From Oenococcus kitaharae (GTDB lineage: Bacteria > Bacillota > Bacilli > Lactobacillales > Lactobacillaceae), in contig NZ_JANJQP010000002.1 in the NCBI RefSeq assembly GCF_025758695.1, positions 1 through 64,000 of the forward strand: a DNA stretch of 64,000 nt, written 5' to 3'. Numbering within the stretch: the stretch's first letter is position 1; every line of letters begins with the position of its first letter. A program made the translations under genes and the position numbers. Of this stretch, positions 27,457 to 37,871 are shown one piece after another. The notes beneath the pieces are model-generated. The model was given only the letters and a program-made list of their open reading frames with translations. It was not told where the DNA came from and did no database searches.

Positions 27457-28804
27457 TTATTTGCTTAAGATTTCTTGTTCTTTTGCCTGCTCTTGCTGAT
27501 AAAGAATCTTATCGTAACGACGTGCAAATGGGAAGTAGACAAAGAATGAAGCAGCTATAACAATTGCTTGCCAAATTGCCATCTGCCAACCGCCAACCAA
27601 GAATCCTGAGATGATCGGCGGCGTTGTCCAGGGAACCATAACACCGGTCAAATAAGGCAGCACATGAATCTGAATTAAGACATATGTGGCACACATCGAC
27701 AGAGCTGGCATCAAAATAAACGGCAATGCCAGCAAAGGATTAAGCACGATTGGCAATCCAAACAGTGTCGGTTCATTGATATTAAAGGCTCCCGGTACTA
27801 GGGATAGTTTTCCGATACTCTTCATTTGAGCAGAACGTGCAAAGAATGACATGAAGATTACTAGTCCAAGAGTCATACCAGAACCGGTAACCGGTAACTG
27901 TACCGAATTGATCAAGCAGAGGCTGAATGAAGATATGGCCGCCATTAGCAGCAGTTACAACACCATCAGCTTTAAAAATAGCAGCGTTTGAAAGTGCATT
28001 AGCTTGCAGAATTGGTGACATAATACCACTAACAATAATGGCACCGTGAACACCAAAGAACCAGAAGAAAGGTATCAAAAGTGCAACACCCAACACGCCA
28101 CCGAAGCTGTCAGTCAAGCCTTGCAGAGGAATCTGAACCACATGGTAAATCCACTGTGTCATGGTTTCATTTGCTGCTGCATCAAACAGAATATAAACCA
28201 GCAGCCAGCCAACAACAATGACAAAAGCCGGAATTAAAGCAACAAATGAAGCAGATACAGCTGGCGGAACTTGCTCCGGCAGCTTGATTGTAATCTTATG
28301 CTTGATAAACCAAGAATAAATCCAACCAGTAATCATACCAACAATAATAGCGGCAATCATACCCTGGCCGCCAAGCCATGTTCGATCAATGAAACCACCA
28401 AGCAGCGTTGGTGCTTGACTAGCTGAAATGACGGTTTTAGTACCATTCATAACAGCAGTGGTCGGGTGCATAACAAGAATAAAACTGACGAAGGCAGTCA
28501 AACCAGCAGGAAGTGGTTCATATCCTTCATTTTTAACCCAAACATAAGCAATACCGGTAACTGCAAAAACAGAAACGATACCAAACGAAGCATTATATGC
28601 CTGCGTAAAATATGCCGATAGGCCTGTGGATGTCATCCAATTTGCAATTGGTGTATATGGAAATGAACTCAGCAGCAGGAAGACCGACCCAACCATGATG
28701 AATGGCAAACTGACGATCATACCGTCTTTTAAGGCCGTGATCGCTTTAGTATTCACAAATTTCATCACAGGAGGCAAAATTGTTTTGTTGACAAAATTGT
28801 TCAT
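27457..28804 (-). pseudogene. celB: PTS cellobiose/lactose EIIC gene, frameshifted
   Basis: Two overlapping frames, 340 codons from 28804 and 162 codons ending at 27457, together make one lactose/cellobiose-family EIIC permease. The first frame runs correctly to DQFGTVTG and then goes out of frame. The second resumes with VTGSGMTLGLV and carries the conserved INEPTLFGLPIV and NPLLALPF segments. The unit GTTACCG is present twice at the junction. Removing one 7-bp copy leaves 1341 bases, exactly 447 codons (446 residues), the usual length of this family. As written the gene gives a truncated protein lacking its last helices. Confidence 0.85.
27884..27898. repeat. 7-bp tandem duplication in celB
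   Basis: The plus strand reads CCGGTAACCGGTAAC, two copies of a 7-bp unit. Deleting one copy restores the EIIC frame. This is a typical slippage product and could revert. Confidence 0.9.
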
Positions 28805-28886
28805 AAATAATTAACGCTCCTCTCAATTGAATTAAATAAGCGCGATATTTGTTAAACTGTCTTTTTTAAGAAAATACGGTGATATT

Positions 28887-29195
28887 TCAAGTCATGTCCT
28901 TTAGTGCTTGTTCTAAGACTTTGCGGCCGTTCATCATGCCGTAATCCTGCATATTGATGACCTCGACAGGAATCGTTTCTCTTTCTTTAAAACTGCTGAA
29001 CAGATAATTGACCTGAGGTCCCAGCATTAAAATATCGGGATGTTCACTCTCGATCTTCGATTGAGCATCCGAGGCGGCTGTAGCGAAAATAGTGACATCT
29101 TCGTGATCTTCTGCAGCGGCTTTTTGCATCTTGCTAACCAGAAGGCTGGTTGACATGCCGGCCGCGCAAACAAGCATAATCGTTTTTTTTGCCAT
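28887..29195 (-). CDS. celA: PTS cellobiose/lactose EIIB component
   Basis: A 102-residue EIIB of the lactose/cellobiose family. It is cytoplasmic and carries phosphate on C10 in VCAAGMSTSLL before passing it to the sugar bound by EIIC. It lies between the 6-phospho-beta-glucosidase gene and the broken EIIC gene. No EIIA is encoded in this operon, so it must be supplied from elsewhere. Confidence 0.9.
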   Translation of the reverse strand: MAKKTIMLVCAAGMSTSLLVSKMQKAAAEDHEDVTIFATAASDAQSKIESEHPDILMLGPQVNYLFSSFKERETIPVEVINMQDYGMMNGRKVLEQALKDMT

Positions 29196-29222
29196 CTTAC
29201 ATAACCTTTCAGTTGATGAAAA

Positions 29223-30740
<1,518 letters not shown>

Positions 30741-30749
30741 CTATTATAA

Positions 30750-30765
30750 TTGTAAGCGCTTCCAT
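30750..30765. promoter_or_regulatory. CcpA cre-like site upstream of bglA
   Basis: TTGTAAGCGCTTCCAT matches the catabolite-responsive element with one mismatch. It lies between the divergent bglA and RpiR genes, fitting carbon-catabolite repression of the beta-glucoside operon. Confidence 0.7.
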
Positions 30766-30874
30766 TAATAACAAAAAGGCCTAATAATGGTACAAGAACC
30801 ATTTTTTGTAACAGATAGGCTACTAGAGACTTCACGATCTTTTGGCCCAGAAAGACAACTATAATTTTCTTAAC

Positions 30875-31609
30875 ATGACAGAAATTAAAAACCTGACTTC
30901 ATCTGAAGCTTCAGCATACAACTACATCATTTCTCATTTGGCTGATATTCCAGCTCTGACGATTAGAGAATTATCCAAAAGGAGCAACGTTTCCCCGACA
31001 ACGATTCTCAGATGTATTAACAAAATCGGTTATCAAAGTTTTCAGGAATTCAAATTTACACTTTCACAAATGTATGCGGCAACTAAGATAAACGGCAAAA
31101 ATTTTGATTTAATTTCAGAAGCCAAAGAGTTTTTTAATGATAAATTGGTCGATCGATTCAAAAATGAAATGGCATCATCCAAAAAAATTCTCTTACCAAG
31201 CAAGTTCATCATCTTCTTCGGTATCGGCACTTCCGGTGTGCTTGCAGAATATGGTGCGAGGGAATTTTCAAATTTCGGATTCAACGCACACTTTAGCAAC
31301 GACCCTTTTTTTCCTTTTCGTTTTGGCAGTATGGCCAATTCTGTGACTGGAATTGTTCTTTCAGTAAGCGGCGAAACAAAAGAAAGTGTTGCCCAGACTC
31401 AAAAACTGCGGGAACAAAACTCAAAAATTATCAGTATTACCAACAACAGCAGTAACAGTATTGCTAAATTATCTGATGTGAACTTTGCCTACCAGGCTAA
31501 ATCTGAGATGATTGGACCTGATTTAAACGTCACGACCCAAGTACCAGTCGTTTTCATATTGGAAGCCTTGATTCGTGAATTAATTTCAACTTCCGATGAT
31601 CAAAGTTGA
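30875..31609 (+). CDS. RpiR/MurR-family regulator
   Basis: A 244-residue regulator with an N-terminal RpiR helix-turn-helix (IRELSKRSNVSPTTILRCINKIG) and a C-terminal SIS sugar-phosphate-binding domain (FFGIGTSG, LSVSGETKES). It is divergent from bglA-celA-celB and probably controls that operon by sensing the imported sugar phosphate. The frame also permits a TTG start at 30842; neither start has a clear ribosome site. Confidence 0.85.
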   Translation: MTEIKNLTSSEASAYNYIISHLADIPALTIRELSKRSNVSPTTILRCINKIGYQSFQEFKFTLSQMYAATKINGKNFDLISEAKEFFNDKLVDRFKNEMASSKKILLPSKFIIFFGIGTSGVLAEYGAREFSNFGFNAHFSNDPFFPFRFGSMANSVTGIVLSVSGETKESVAQTQKLREQNSKIISITNNSSNSIAKLSDVNFAYQAKSEMIGPDLNVTTQVPVVFILEALIRELISTSDDQS

Positions 31610-31612
31610 CCT

Positions 31613-32059
31613 TTATCGTTGATCTGTATCAAACATGATCGTAACTGGGCCATCATTGACTAACTCAACCGCCATATCAGCTGCGAAGACACCTGTCTCT
31701 AGCGGAATACCAGTGGCAGTCAATGCTTGATTGAAGTCGTTATAGATTGCCTGAGCATGCGCTGGCTGTCCGGCATCAGTAAAACTTGGCCGATTGCCCT
31801 TTCTTGTATCAGCATATAAAGTAAATTGCGACACAGACAAAATCGAACCAGCAACGTCTGAAATCGATAAATTCATCTTGCCTTTTTTATCTAGGAATAC
31901 TCGCAGTTTAATAATTTTATGTACTAGGTAAGCCACTTCTTCTGCACCATCAGAATCTTCAACAGCCACTAATAATAAAAAGCCCTTTCCAATATGCGAA
32001 ACGACTTTTTTATCAATTGACACGCTGGCTGAACTAACTTTCTGTAAAAGAACACGCAT
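31613..32059 (-). CDS. dtd: D-aminoacyl-tRNA deacylase
   Basis: A 148-residue DTD enzyme that removes D-amino acids mischarged on tRNA. The conserved active-site pieces are SQFTLYAD, GNRPSFTDA and the Gly-cisPro region NDGPVTI. The frame runs to 32113, but AGGGAG five bases before the ATG at 32059 sets the start. Normally followed or preceded by relA in Firmicutes; here it stands alone. Confidence 0.93.
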   Translation of the reverse strand: MRVLLQKVSSASVSIDKKVVSHIGKGFLLLVAVEDSDGAEEVAYLVHKIIKLRVFLDKKGKMNLSISDVAGSILSVSQFTLYADTRKGNRPSFTDAGQPAHAQAIYNDFNQALTATGIPLETGVFAADMAVELVNDGPVTIMFDTDQR

Positions 32060-32146
32060 GATCTCTCCCTTTAAAATCAAGCAGATAAAACAACCAACTT
32101 GATTTTTGTTCATCTGTGAATGCCGTTATTATACAATGACAGTGAA

Positions 32147-32938
32147 ATGTTAACTAAATTAACACAATTCAAAAAATCCTGTCGGAATTTGGCTTCATGG
32201 CTGCTGGCACAAGGATTGACACTTCCCCAGTCTAAAGACAGTTTTGAAAACGATCGTTTAATTGCAACCTTTGCTCACGAGCGGGAAAATAGTCCCAGTT
32301 TTGATCGCTGGATACGTTTTTTCACACGATTCATTCAAAAACGCCGGTATATTCCGCTGCTTGGTTTTCTGATTGCCCTATTTATTCTGCCCTTTTTTAT
32401 GCCGTCTTTGAGGTGGCTCAGCAGTCTATTAACTTGGTTACTCATTACGTTGATAGCAATTATTATTCTGTTTCTCGCTCTATCTATGGCCAACGCCTGG
32501 GCAGCTGAAAATCCAGATAAAATTTATGGCAGCTCGCAGCGATTTAAATTAAAAAATGAAAGCTATGAGCGTTCCCTAACGGTTGTTACATCAGGAAAAT
32601 GGTTTGAGAAAATAGTTTATTCAGATTTTCTGCGGGGATTCCTTCAATGGATTAACTCAGGCAAAATTCAATGGATCGCCTTGTTAATTATCCTACTGCC
32701 TAATTATTTTCAAAATTCTTTTTCACGAATTTTGACCAATGTTTTCTTCGTCGTGATCACAATCAATATTTTCTCGACCTCGATTATCGTAAGATACCGG
32801 GAAAATCATAACCTGCCCGCCTTTTCCTACCTGCCTTTGACCAGGTATTTTGGCTGGACAACCATTATTTCAGATTTGCTCTTCATCATCTGGGCAGCGG
32901 CCCAAGTTGCGAATCTGCTGCATGGCTTCTTTGGATAA
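32147..32938 (+). CDS. Uncharacterised integral membrane protein
   Basis: A 263-residue protein with about five hydrophobic helices (near 75-90, 94-113, 178-190, 195-211 and 242-260) and a cytoplasmic N-terminal region. The gene after it, two bases on, encodes a membrane-anchored metalloprotease, so they are probably translated together. No family recognised. A frame start also exists at 32120. A TACAAT at 32132 may be a -10 element, which would make the transcript nearly leaderless. Confidence 0.6.
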   Translation: MLTKLTQFKKSCRNLASWLLAQGLTLPQSKDSFENDRLIATFAHERENSPSFDRWIRFFTRFIQKRRYIPLLGFLIALFILPFFMPSLRWLSSLLTWLLITLIAIIILFLALSMANAWAAENPDKIYGSSQRFKLKNESYERSLTVVTSGKWFEKIVYSDFLRGFLQWINSGKIQWIALLIILLPNYFQNSFSRILTNVFFVVITINIFSTSIIVRYRENHNLPAFSYLPLTRYFGWTTIISDLLFIIWAAAQVANLLHGFFG

Positions 32939-32940
32939 CA

Positions 32941-33507
32941 ATGCGTCAACGGCTAGCAAAAAATCTTCAGCTAGTACTCTCACTGATTGCTATCCTACTA
33001 CTGCTGGCCGCCAGCTTCACTTTTGTTCTTTATATTCGGCGCCCAGCTCTCAGGGACTCTGTCATGACCACTCAAATTCCGCGCAATAAAAAAGTGCTGA
33101 TCAATTTAAGCCAGACCCACTATGCGCCTGAAGCAAGAAAAGCAATGTCCTTATGGAACAAAGCACTAAAACGTCATTTGTTTCATGAATTTGATCAGTC
33201 ACAGGCTACGATTACACTCTATGACTTGTCGAATCAGCAATTCTCTAAAATTAATAGAGACGTCGGCTATGGTGAACACATCTTAGCTGCCACCGGTCAA
33301 GGAGGTATTTATCTCAATCGTGATTTTATGCAGCAAGTGGACGACCAACCATACATCATACCGGTAATCGAACATGAATTGGGTCACGTCATCGGATTAA
33401 AGCACATCAACGGTGATGCACTCATGAACGCCTCGATGCAGTCAACGGCTTTTATTAGTCAATATGATGTGCAAGTCGCCAATTACATATTAAAGAGAAT
33501 TCATTAA
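32941..33507 (+). CDS. Membrane-anchored matrixin-like metalloprotease
   Basis: A 188-residue protein with an N-terminal membrane anchor or signal segment (about residues 10-31) and a zinc protease domain. HELGHVIGLKH at 145-155 is the full metzincin motif HExxHxxGxxH, and LMNAS at 161-165 fits the following Met-turn. The domain faces outside. Small matrixin-like proteases occur in lactobacilli with unknown substrates. It lies two bases behind a multi-pass membrane protein, a possible partner. Confidence 0.82.
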   Translation: MRQRLAKNLQLVLSLIAILLLLAASFTFVLYIRRPALRDSVMTTQIPRNKKVLINLSQTHYAPEARKAMSLWNKALKRHLFHEFDQSQATITLYDLSNQQFSKINRDVGYGEHILAATGQGGIYLNRDFMQQVDDQPYIIPVIEHELGHVIGLKHINGDALMNASMQSTAFISQYDVQVANYILKRIH

Positions 33508-33514
33508 CAATCGG

Positions 33515-34738
33515 TTAGTTAAAAACCATCGTTTCGTTTTTATGCGGCAGTTTGACTCGAAGTCCAGCTTCTTCTAGCACGCGAGCCTCTGTTTCAGGCT
33601 TAAATGAATGCCAGGGAATTGTTAATTTTGCTTTGACCTGCTGAGCAATTTTGATTAAATCAGATTTAACAGCGTGCCCCGATGCACCAGCGTAGATAAA
33701 TTCTGCAGCAAACTTTTGCAATTTTTCCTGCTGCACACGATATCGCGGATCATAATCGCCCAGCGGTTCACCATTCATCTGCAAAAATATCGGCTGATAA
33801 AAATCGGCTAGATTATCTAAATTCTGAAAACTATTTTGCAGCACATAATTTTCCGGATATGCGATTATTTCAGATAAATCAACCTCTTTGCCAAGTATTA
33901 ATGGGTGTGTCTGGGAATAAAATTGCTTCAATAGATCGGCATAGAATTTCTCCCATACAATTGGCCGTCCAAATTCCCGAGCCGCCTGTTCCAAGGCATA
34001 CAAACGCGCCACATTCCGAGGATAGGGATTGATTACCAGCAAGTGGTTAGAGGAAAGTTTGTCAGAAAACAGCTCGACCAGACTGCCTTCAACATCGGGA
34101 ACAATCTTTTCTGCGTGATCACCTTTTTCATCATCAAAAGAAAAACTAGTCCCCTCCAGCAAAAATAGATCCGCTTGGGGCTTGGCTACAGACTTTGCCC
34201 AATGTGCAACACTCTGAGGATCTGGGCCATTATAACGCACATCCCCAGAATAAACGAAGATATGTCCTTCATCATCAACCACTCTTATGGCACTGGCACC
34301 AATAATATCGTGATCCGATTTAAAAAAGCTAATCGAAAAAGGTCCAACTTTGACCGGTCGTTCATAATCAACAGCTTGCAGATTAGCTACAGCCGCTTCA
34401 TCACCACTAGCGATTAAATCCTCGTACAATTTTTTTGAATCGGTTGTCATATATATTGGCAGCTCGGCTTTTAAAAATTTTAAAGCGCCAATATGGTCGA
34501 TATGCAAATGCGAAATAAAAATAGCTTGATGATCAAAAAGCTGCTGCGCCTTTGCATCAAATAATTCCGGCGTGTTTGGTAATATTCCTTGCTGAATTAA
34601 ATCAGATGTTGAATCACCGTCTCTGGGGTCGCTGGGAACACCAAAATCCATGATTATACGTGTTTTTCCATTCGTAAAACTGACAATATTTCCGCCAATT
34701 GTATTAAGTCCATTTAAAAAAGTTACTTCAGTTGTCAT
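33515..34738 (-). CDS. Beta-CASP metallo-beta-lactamase-fold hydrolase, RNase J-like
   Basis: A 407-residue metallo-beta-lactamase with a beta-CASP insertion, related to RNase J but shorter (RNase J is about 555 residues) because the C-terminal domain is missing. HLHIDH is the metal motif, later ligands are in FFKSDHDIIG and the terminal AGASGH and PWHSF blocks. The start at 34738 has no ribosome site and closely follows a TAAAAT box, suggesting a leaderless message. RNase activity is probable but untested. Confidence 0.8.
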   Translation of the reverse strand: MTTEVTFLNGLNTIGGNIVSFTNGKTRIIMDFGVPSDPRDGDSTSDLIQQGILPNTPELFDAKAQQLFDHQAIFISHLHIDHIGALKFLKAELPIYMTTDSKKLYEDLIASGDEAAVANLQAVDYERPVKVGPFSISFFKSDHDIIGASAIRVVDDEGHIFVYSGDVRYNGPDPQSVAHWAKSVAKPQADLFLLEGTSFSFDDEKGDHAEKIVPDVEGSLVELFSDKLSSNHLLVINPYPRNVARLYALEQAAREFGRPIVWEKFYADLLKQFYSQTHPLILGKEVDLSEIIAYPENYVLQNSFQNLDNLADFYQPIFLQMNGEPLGDYDPRYRVQQEKLQKFAAEFIYAGASGHAVKSDLIKIAQQVKAKLTIPWHSFKPETEARVLEEAGLRVKLPHKNETMVFN

Positions 34739-34761
34739 GTATTCTATTTTAAGACAAAACA

Positions 34762-34788
34762 AAAACCATTCATATCGCGAATGGTTTT
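34762..34788 (-). terminator. Terminator of the ugp-type operon
   Basis: AAAACCATTC paired with GAATGGTTTT around a 7-base loop, followed on the minus strand by a T-rich tail, just after the solute-binding protein gene. Confidence 0.75.
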
Positions 34789-34803
34789 AGCACTTACAGT
34801 TAT

Positions 34804-36075
34804 TTACTTGTTGTCTGAAATAATTGTTTTCATTTCTTTAGCTGTGGCTGGGAATACCTTGGATGGGGATTCTTTTTTAGCAGTCACTGCATCAATCGCT
34901 GTCAGCATCTTATTCCGGTAGTCGTTATACCCAGAAAAGGCCGTAGCTTGGAAGCCGTATGGCAATGAGTCAGCAGCAGCTTTGAAAAGCGGGTTCTTTT
35001 TCAAATAACTCTTATAAGAGGCAGAGTTGCGTGCCTTCTTTGTCAGAGGCAGATAACCAGTTGATTCAGCCCATTGTTCCGTAGTCTTGTTTTTCAACAG
35101 ATACTTCATAAAGGACCAAACACCAGCTTGATGCTTTTTGCCGTTATTCATCATCACGATATCGTTACCGGCAAATTCAGTTGCACGTTTTCCTTGATAG
35201 CTAGGAAACACTGCTGTACCCAGCTTGAACTTCTTCACTGTGGAAGCAGAAATTGTGACTCCGGCTGAACTAGAGAAGTAGACAGCCGTCTTACCTTCAG
35301 CAAAACGATTTGTACCATATACGTCAGCACCGGCAGTCCAAGCTTCGCCATTTTGCAGCATGTCGTAAATAGTATTGGCTGCTTTGAGGACTTTCGGCTT
35401 AGCAAAATTGACTTTCAAATTTTTGGAAACGAACTTATTTCCAGCTGCTGTGGACATACCTTCAAGTTCCATATCAAAGGAAGCATCAAATCCAATTCCG
35501 GCATCGCCCTTGGCCTTGGCAGCCTTCGCAATCTTTTCCAAGTCATTCCAGCTTTGCGGTGTCGAGAATCCTAATTGCTTGAGCAGATCCTGGTTCACAA
35601 GCATGACACGAACCGATTTAGAGAAAGGTATTGAATAATATTTACCCTGCCATTTAGAAGATGAAATAAAACCAGGATAAATATTTTTCAATTGTGCTTT
35701 TGAAATTTTGTCGCTGCCCTTCAGCATATAGCTGTCTAGAGGCGAAACAAGATTTTCTTTTTGATAATCAGGCACTTGTGTATAAGTAGCTTGAGCCATG
35801 TCTGGTAAGGTTCTCGACTTGGCCGCAGCCATAATTTTCTGATTTAAAGCTGCATAGTTCCCTTGCGATTGGCGAACAACTGTGTACTTAGATTGAGAAC
35901 GATTGTAACCCTTCACAATCTTGTCTAAAGCCTTGGCATAAGGACCGGTCATACCATCCCAAAGTACGACCTTTGTTCTAGCCGCACTGGCTGCGACCGG
36001 GGCAACCGCGCTAATTGCCGTTGTACTTCCAAACAAAGCCAAAGTGGCCATGCCAAACATTTTAACTTTCTTCAT
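34804..36075 (-). CDS. ugpB: ABC extracellular solute-binding protein, UgpB-like
   Basis: A 423-residue family-1 solute-binding protein. The N-terminal signal peptide ends around APVAASA|ART and contains no cysteine, so it lacks the lipobox expected for a Gram-positive binding protein and is probably released or retained another way. The mature body carries typical motifs (LVNQDLLKQLGF, PQSWNDL). It is last in the order ATPase, permease, permease, binding protein. Glycerol-3-phosphate or glycerophosphodiester uptake is suggested by relatives; a sugar is possible. Confidence 0.82.
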   Translation of the reverse strand: MKKVKMFGMATLALFGSTTAISAVAPVAASAARTKVVLWDGMTGPYAKALDKIVKGYNRSQSKYTVVRQSQGNYAALNQKIMAAAKSRTLPDMAQATYTQVPDYQKENLVSPLDSYMLKGSDKISKAQLKNIYPGFISSSKWQGKYYSIPFSKSVRVMLVNQDLLKQLGFSTPQSWNDLEKIAKAAKAKGDAGIGFDASFDMELEGMSTAAGNKFVSKNLKVNFAKPKVLKAANTIYDMLQNGEAWTAGADVYGTNRFAEGKTAVYFSSSAGVTISASTVKKFKLGTAVFPSYQGKRATEFAGNDIVMMNNGKKHQAGVWSFMKYLLKNKTTEQWAESTGYLPLTKKARNSASYKSYLKKNPLFKAAADSLPYGFQATAFSGYNDYRNKMLTAIDAVTAKKESPSKVFPATAKEMKTIISDNK

Positions 36076-36079
36076 TAAA

Positions 36080-36937
36080 TTATCCTTTCAATCCTGATCT
36101 TGAAATTCCTGCAATAATATACTTTTGCAGGAATAAGTATAGTACTGCCATCGGCAGAATGACAAAAGTCGTTGCCGCCATCAACTGTGGATATTGAATG
36201 CCTGATTCAGTCATAAAAGACTGCAATCCGACTGGCAAAGTCCTGAGACTGTCGCTATTAGTAACAATCAATGGCCACATAAAACTATTCCATGAACCAA
36301 TCACTTGCAGCATTGTGACAGCGACAATCGATGACCTGCTCATTGGAACTAAAATTCGCCATAGAAAACGCCAATCAGAAGATCCATCAATTTTTGCTGA
36401 ATAATAAACAGAATCAGGAACCGACTGAAAACTTTGACGTAAAGCAAATACCGAGAAAAAACTTGCAATCCACGGTATGATCAGAGCGCCATAAGTATTA
36501 ATCAAACCTACTTTAGCAAGCGTCACATAATTTGGAATAATCAACATTTCGCCAGGCACCATCATAGTTGCCAATAACAGAATGAATAATAAATTTTTAC
36601 CTTTAAAATTAAGTTTCGCAAAGCCGAAGGCTGCCAAAATGCTCGTAAATAACTGTAAGGCTGTTGTTGCAACTGTCACAAAGACTGAATTCATCATGTA
36701 AGTTGCAAAGGGCGCTGCCTGCCACGCACTAACAAAGTTTTCAAAATGGAATACTTTTGGAATCCAAATCGGAGGTACTTCAATCGACTCTGATTGTGTT
36801 TTTACGGCGGTCGAAAGCATCCAAATGAAGGGTATCACCATGACAATAGCGCCTGCGATAACAAGCAAGTACACCAGAACCGTAATAATATCGATCTTTT
36901 TTTTCGTCTTCAACCTGGTCTGCTGCATATTATTCAT
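36080..36937 (-). CDS. ugpE: ABC importer permease, UgpE-like
   Basis: A 285-residue six-helix permease of the MalG/UgpE type. The cytoplasmic coupling loop YYSAKIDGSSDWRFLWRILVPM is the EAA motif. It overlaps the upstream permease by 4 bp (ATGA), indicating coupled translation. Confidence 0.87.
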   Translation of the reverse strand: MNNMQQTRLKTKKKIDIITVLVYLLVIAGAIVMVIPFIWMLSTAVKTQSESIEVPPIWIPKVFHFENFVSAWQAAPFATYMMNSVFVTVATTALQLFTSILAAFGFAKLNFKGKNLLFILLLATMMVPGEMLIIPNYVTLAKVGLINTYGALIIPWIASFFSVFALRQSFQSVPDSVYYSAKIDGSSDWRFLWRILVPMSRSSIVAVTMLQVIGSWNSFMWPLIVTNSDSLRTLPVGLQSFMTESGIQYPQLMAATTFVILPMAVLYLFLQKYIIAGISRSGLKG

Positions 36938-37869
36938 AGGGAAACGCCTCCCTTTGCTTTCCTAACCTTTGTGGGACGACGGTAATCAAAATGCCGTGAA
37001 ATCAGTAATTGTAAAACAGTGACAATTAAAATCATGATAAACAAGATCACAGATGCCGCAGCTGCTCTGCCATATTGATTCATGACATAAAACTGCTGAT
37101 AAATATAAAAGACCATCGTCATCGCAGATTGGGCTGGGCCGGGCTGGCCGCCAAATACCGCAAAAACCTCATCAAAAACTTTAAAATCAACGATTACGCC
37201 ATTGATGAAGACAAATAAAATAGTCGGTGACAATTGTGGCAAAGTAACGTGCCAGAAAATCTGCCAAGCATTAGCACCATCGATTCGAGCAGCATTCATA
37301 TATCGTTTATCAATATTACCTAAACCAGCCATAAGGAGAATGATATTGAATCCCAATCCTTTCCAGATAGAAATAATAATCAAAGTCAGCATGGCATATT
37401 TAGGATCATTCAGCCAATCGATGGGATGAATACCTACCAGGCCCAAAAAATAGTTAGCCAGTCCGGACCGCGCATTAAATATCCAAGTCCAGACCATTGA
37501 AATCGCAATCGTAGATGTAACAAAAGGCAAAAAATAGACTGTACGGAAAAATCCGGACAGCCATTTAATCCTGAACAGCAAAACTGCAAACAATAGCGAA
37601 AAAATAATCGTCAGGGGTACTGCCCCTGCAACATAAATAAGCGTATTAACTACCGCCAGATGAAAATCGCCATCAGAGAATAGATATGTAAAATTTCCCC
37701 ACCCGCGAGCCAATACCGTATCAGTGAGAAATTGATAATCTGTGTAAAATGACATGGAGAAGGATTTTAGAATCGGGTAAATACTAAAAATAGCAATACC
37801 GATCAGCATTGGCAGAATATACAGCCAGCCCTTGATTGAGCCTTTCCAAGTTTGCTTAGCATTCATCAT
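36934..37869 (-). CDS. ugpA: ABC importer permease, UgpA-like
   Basis: A 311-residue permease of the MalF/UgpA type with six helices. Its EAA loop is AARIDGANAWQIFWHVTLPQ. It lies two bases behind the ATPase gene and overlaps ugpE. Confidence 0.87.
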   Translation of the reverse strand: MMNAKQTWKGSIKGWLYILPMLIGIAIFSIYPILKSFSMSFYTDYQFLTDTVLARGWGNFTYLFSDGDFHLAVVNTLIYVAGAVPLTIIFSLLFAVLLFRIKWLSGFFRTVYFLPFVTSTIAISMVWTWIFNARSGLANYFLGLVGIHPIDWLNDPKYAMLTLIIISIWKGLGFNIILLMAGLGNIDKRYMNAARIDGANAWQIFWHVTLPQLSPTILFVFINGVIVDFKVFDEVFAVFGGQPGPAQSAMTMVFYIYQQFYVMNQYGRAAAASVILFIMILIVTVLQLLISRHFDYRRPTKVRKAKGGVSL

Positions 37870-37871
37870 GA

